From: DASRUP01 sp036397395 | GTDB lineage: Bacteria; Patescibacteriota; Minisyncoccia; Minisyncoccales; UBA10102 | Assembly (NCBI GenBank): GCA_036397395.1 | Contig: DASWIZ010000040.1 | Span: 1 to 13,222 of the forward strand | Direction of reading: 5' to 3' | Length of the DNA: 13,222 bases | Shown: positions 12,467 to 13,222 of the stretch, one piece after another | Layout of the letters: each line of letters opens with the position of its first letter | Position numbering within the stretch: position 1 is the first letter of the stretch | Position numbers and translations under genes: made by a program | Notes under the pieces: generated by a model | Told to the model about the DNA's origin: nothing | The model's input: the letters and a program-made list of their open reading frames with translations, nothing else | Database searches by the model: none

Positions 12467-13222
12467 TTAGAGGTTTTTTGCCGCTAATTCGACGTGGCGG
12501 ACGAGGGTGGAAACGTACCCAGCTTCGTTGTCGTACCAGCTTAATACCTTTACCAGGTTGCCGTCAACCACGCGGGTCATGCGTAAATCTACCGTGGCGC
12601 CATACGGCTGGCCCAAAATATCAGAGGACACCAACGGCTCTTCTGTTACCTGCATAACATCTTTATATCGTGCGGAAGCCGCCGCTTTTTTAAGCGCTTC
12701 GTTTACCTCCTCTACTGTGGTGTTTTTCTTTGCCACAAAGGTAATGTCGGCAATGGATCCCGCGGGCACGGGCACGCGAAGGGCAATGCCGTCGAACTTC
12801 CCCTGCATGCTTGCCACCGCCCTGGCCACCGCAATGGCGGCTCCCGTAGAAGAGGGCACGATGTTTTGCGCCGCAGCCCTGCCCCGCCGCATATCGCTTC
12901 CCCTTACCGGGCCGTCCACCAAACTCTGGCTTGCCGTGTAGCCATGCGTGGTATTCAGTAATGCTTTTTCAACCCCGATGGCCTCGTCTAAAGCCTGAAT
13001 AACCGAAGCTATGGAATTGGTAGTACACGACCCGTTTGACGAAATGCGGCAGGATTTCATGTCGTCTTCGTTTACGCCAGCAAGAATGGTTTTTCCAAGC
13101 TCGCCGTCTTCATCTTTGGCGGGAGCGGTAATAACCACGCGCTTGGCGCCCGCGGCAATATGCGCCTGCGCTTTTTCATACGACTCAAACACGCCCGTGG
13201 ACTCCACCACAACGTCTATGCC
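12467..13222 (-). CDS. gap: Glyceraldehyde-3-phosphate dehydrogenase, type I, missing the N-terminus
   Basis: GAPDH converts glyceraldehyde 3-phosphate to 1,3-bisphosphoglycerate with NAD(P) in glycolysis. The frame is open to the window edge, giving 251 residues; about 80-90 N-terminal residues, including the dinucleotide-binding Gly motif, lie outside. The visible part begins GIDVVVESTGVF. SNGSCTTNSIASVI contains the catalytic Cys; the usual form is SNASCTTN, so Ala is Gly here. LNTTHGYTASQSLVDGP supplies the catalytic His, RRGRAAAQNIVPSSTGAA and RVPVPAGSIADITF are the phosphate-binding and S-loop regions, and SWYDNEAGYVSTLVRHVELA is the family C-terminus. Nothing is broken in the visible part. 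Minus-strand transcription would end at the terminator at 12411-12441. Confidence 0.97.
   Translation of the reverse strand, partial: GIDVVVESTGVFESYEKAQAHIAAGAKRVVITAPAKDEDGELGKTILAGVNEDDMKSCRISSNGSCTTNSIASVIQALDEAIGVEKALLNTTHGYTASQSLVDGPVRGSDMRRGRAAAQNIVPSSTGAAIAVARAVASMQGKFDGIALRVPVPAGSIADITFVAKKNTTVEEVNEALKKAAASARYKDVMQVTEEPLVSSDILGQPYGATVDLRMTRVVDGNLVKVLSWYDNEAGYVSTLVRHVELAAKNL

Overview
The window looks like a piece of a small, compact bacterial chromosome. It is probably from the Candidate Phyla Radiation (Patescibacteria, Parcubacteria-like). This rests on tightly packed genes with gaps of 1 to 40 nt, a very short EF-Ts (149 aa), almost no Shine-Dalgarno sequences, -10 boxes sitting right in front of start codons, AT-rich TTCGA-type intergenic repeats, and a secreted coiled-coil/lytic transglycosylase protein. 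The lineage is an inference from style, not from a marker-gene tree.

Layout. (1) Positions 1-1921, minus strand: an rpsB-tsf-small membrane protein-tRNA-Thr(TGT) unit driven by a promoter at 1893-1921, followed by the start of a membrane-anchored metallophosphoesterase that runs off the left edge. (2) Positions 1939-3476, plus strand: rpmE (L31) with a long structured leader that contains a small ORF imitating the L31 N-terminus, an intrinsic terminator, then prfA (RF1). An AT-rich inverted-repeat block (3459-3594) separates this from the next, convergent genes. (3) Positions 3599-7272, minus strand: ppa-mscS (1 nt overlap), then rplY (L25/CTC) with its own promoter inside the 3' end of mscS, then a secreted peptidoglycan lytic transglycosylase. 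(4) Positions 7273-7594 contain no protein gene. They hold a candidate promoter, an approximately 87-nt three-way-junction RNA with an intrinsic terminator on the plus strand, and next to it a 98-bp element with 11-bp perfect terminal inverted repeats. (5) Positions 7595-12393, minus strand: an accessory, defence-like block made of a 1046-aa single-chain restriction-modification enzyme and a three-gene operon TIGR04255-like / unknown 154 aa / HEPN-like. (6) Positions 12467-13222, minus strand: the C-terminal three quarters of a type I GAPDH with its terminator.

How it fits together. Regions 1-3 and 6 are housekeeping: translation (S2, EF-Ts, L31, RF1, L25, tRNA-Thr), pyrophosphate removal, osmotic protection, cell-wall turnover and glycolysis. 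Region 5 breaks this pattern and is the likeliest place for an undescribed system. Its three small genes are translationally close (6 and 7 nt gaps), have their own candidate promoter, lie directly downstream of the restriction-modification gene and end next to the orphan RNA and the inverted-repeat element. No member other than the restriction-modification enzyme can be given a function from sequence alone.
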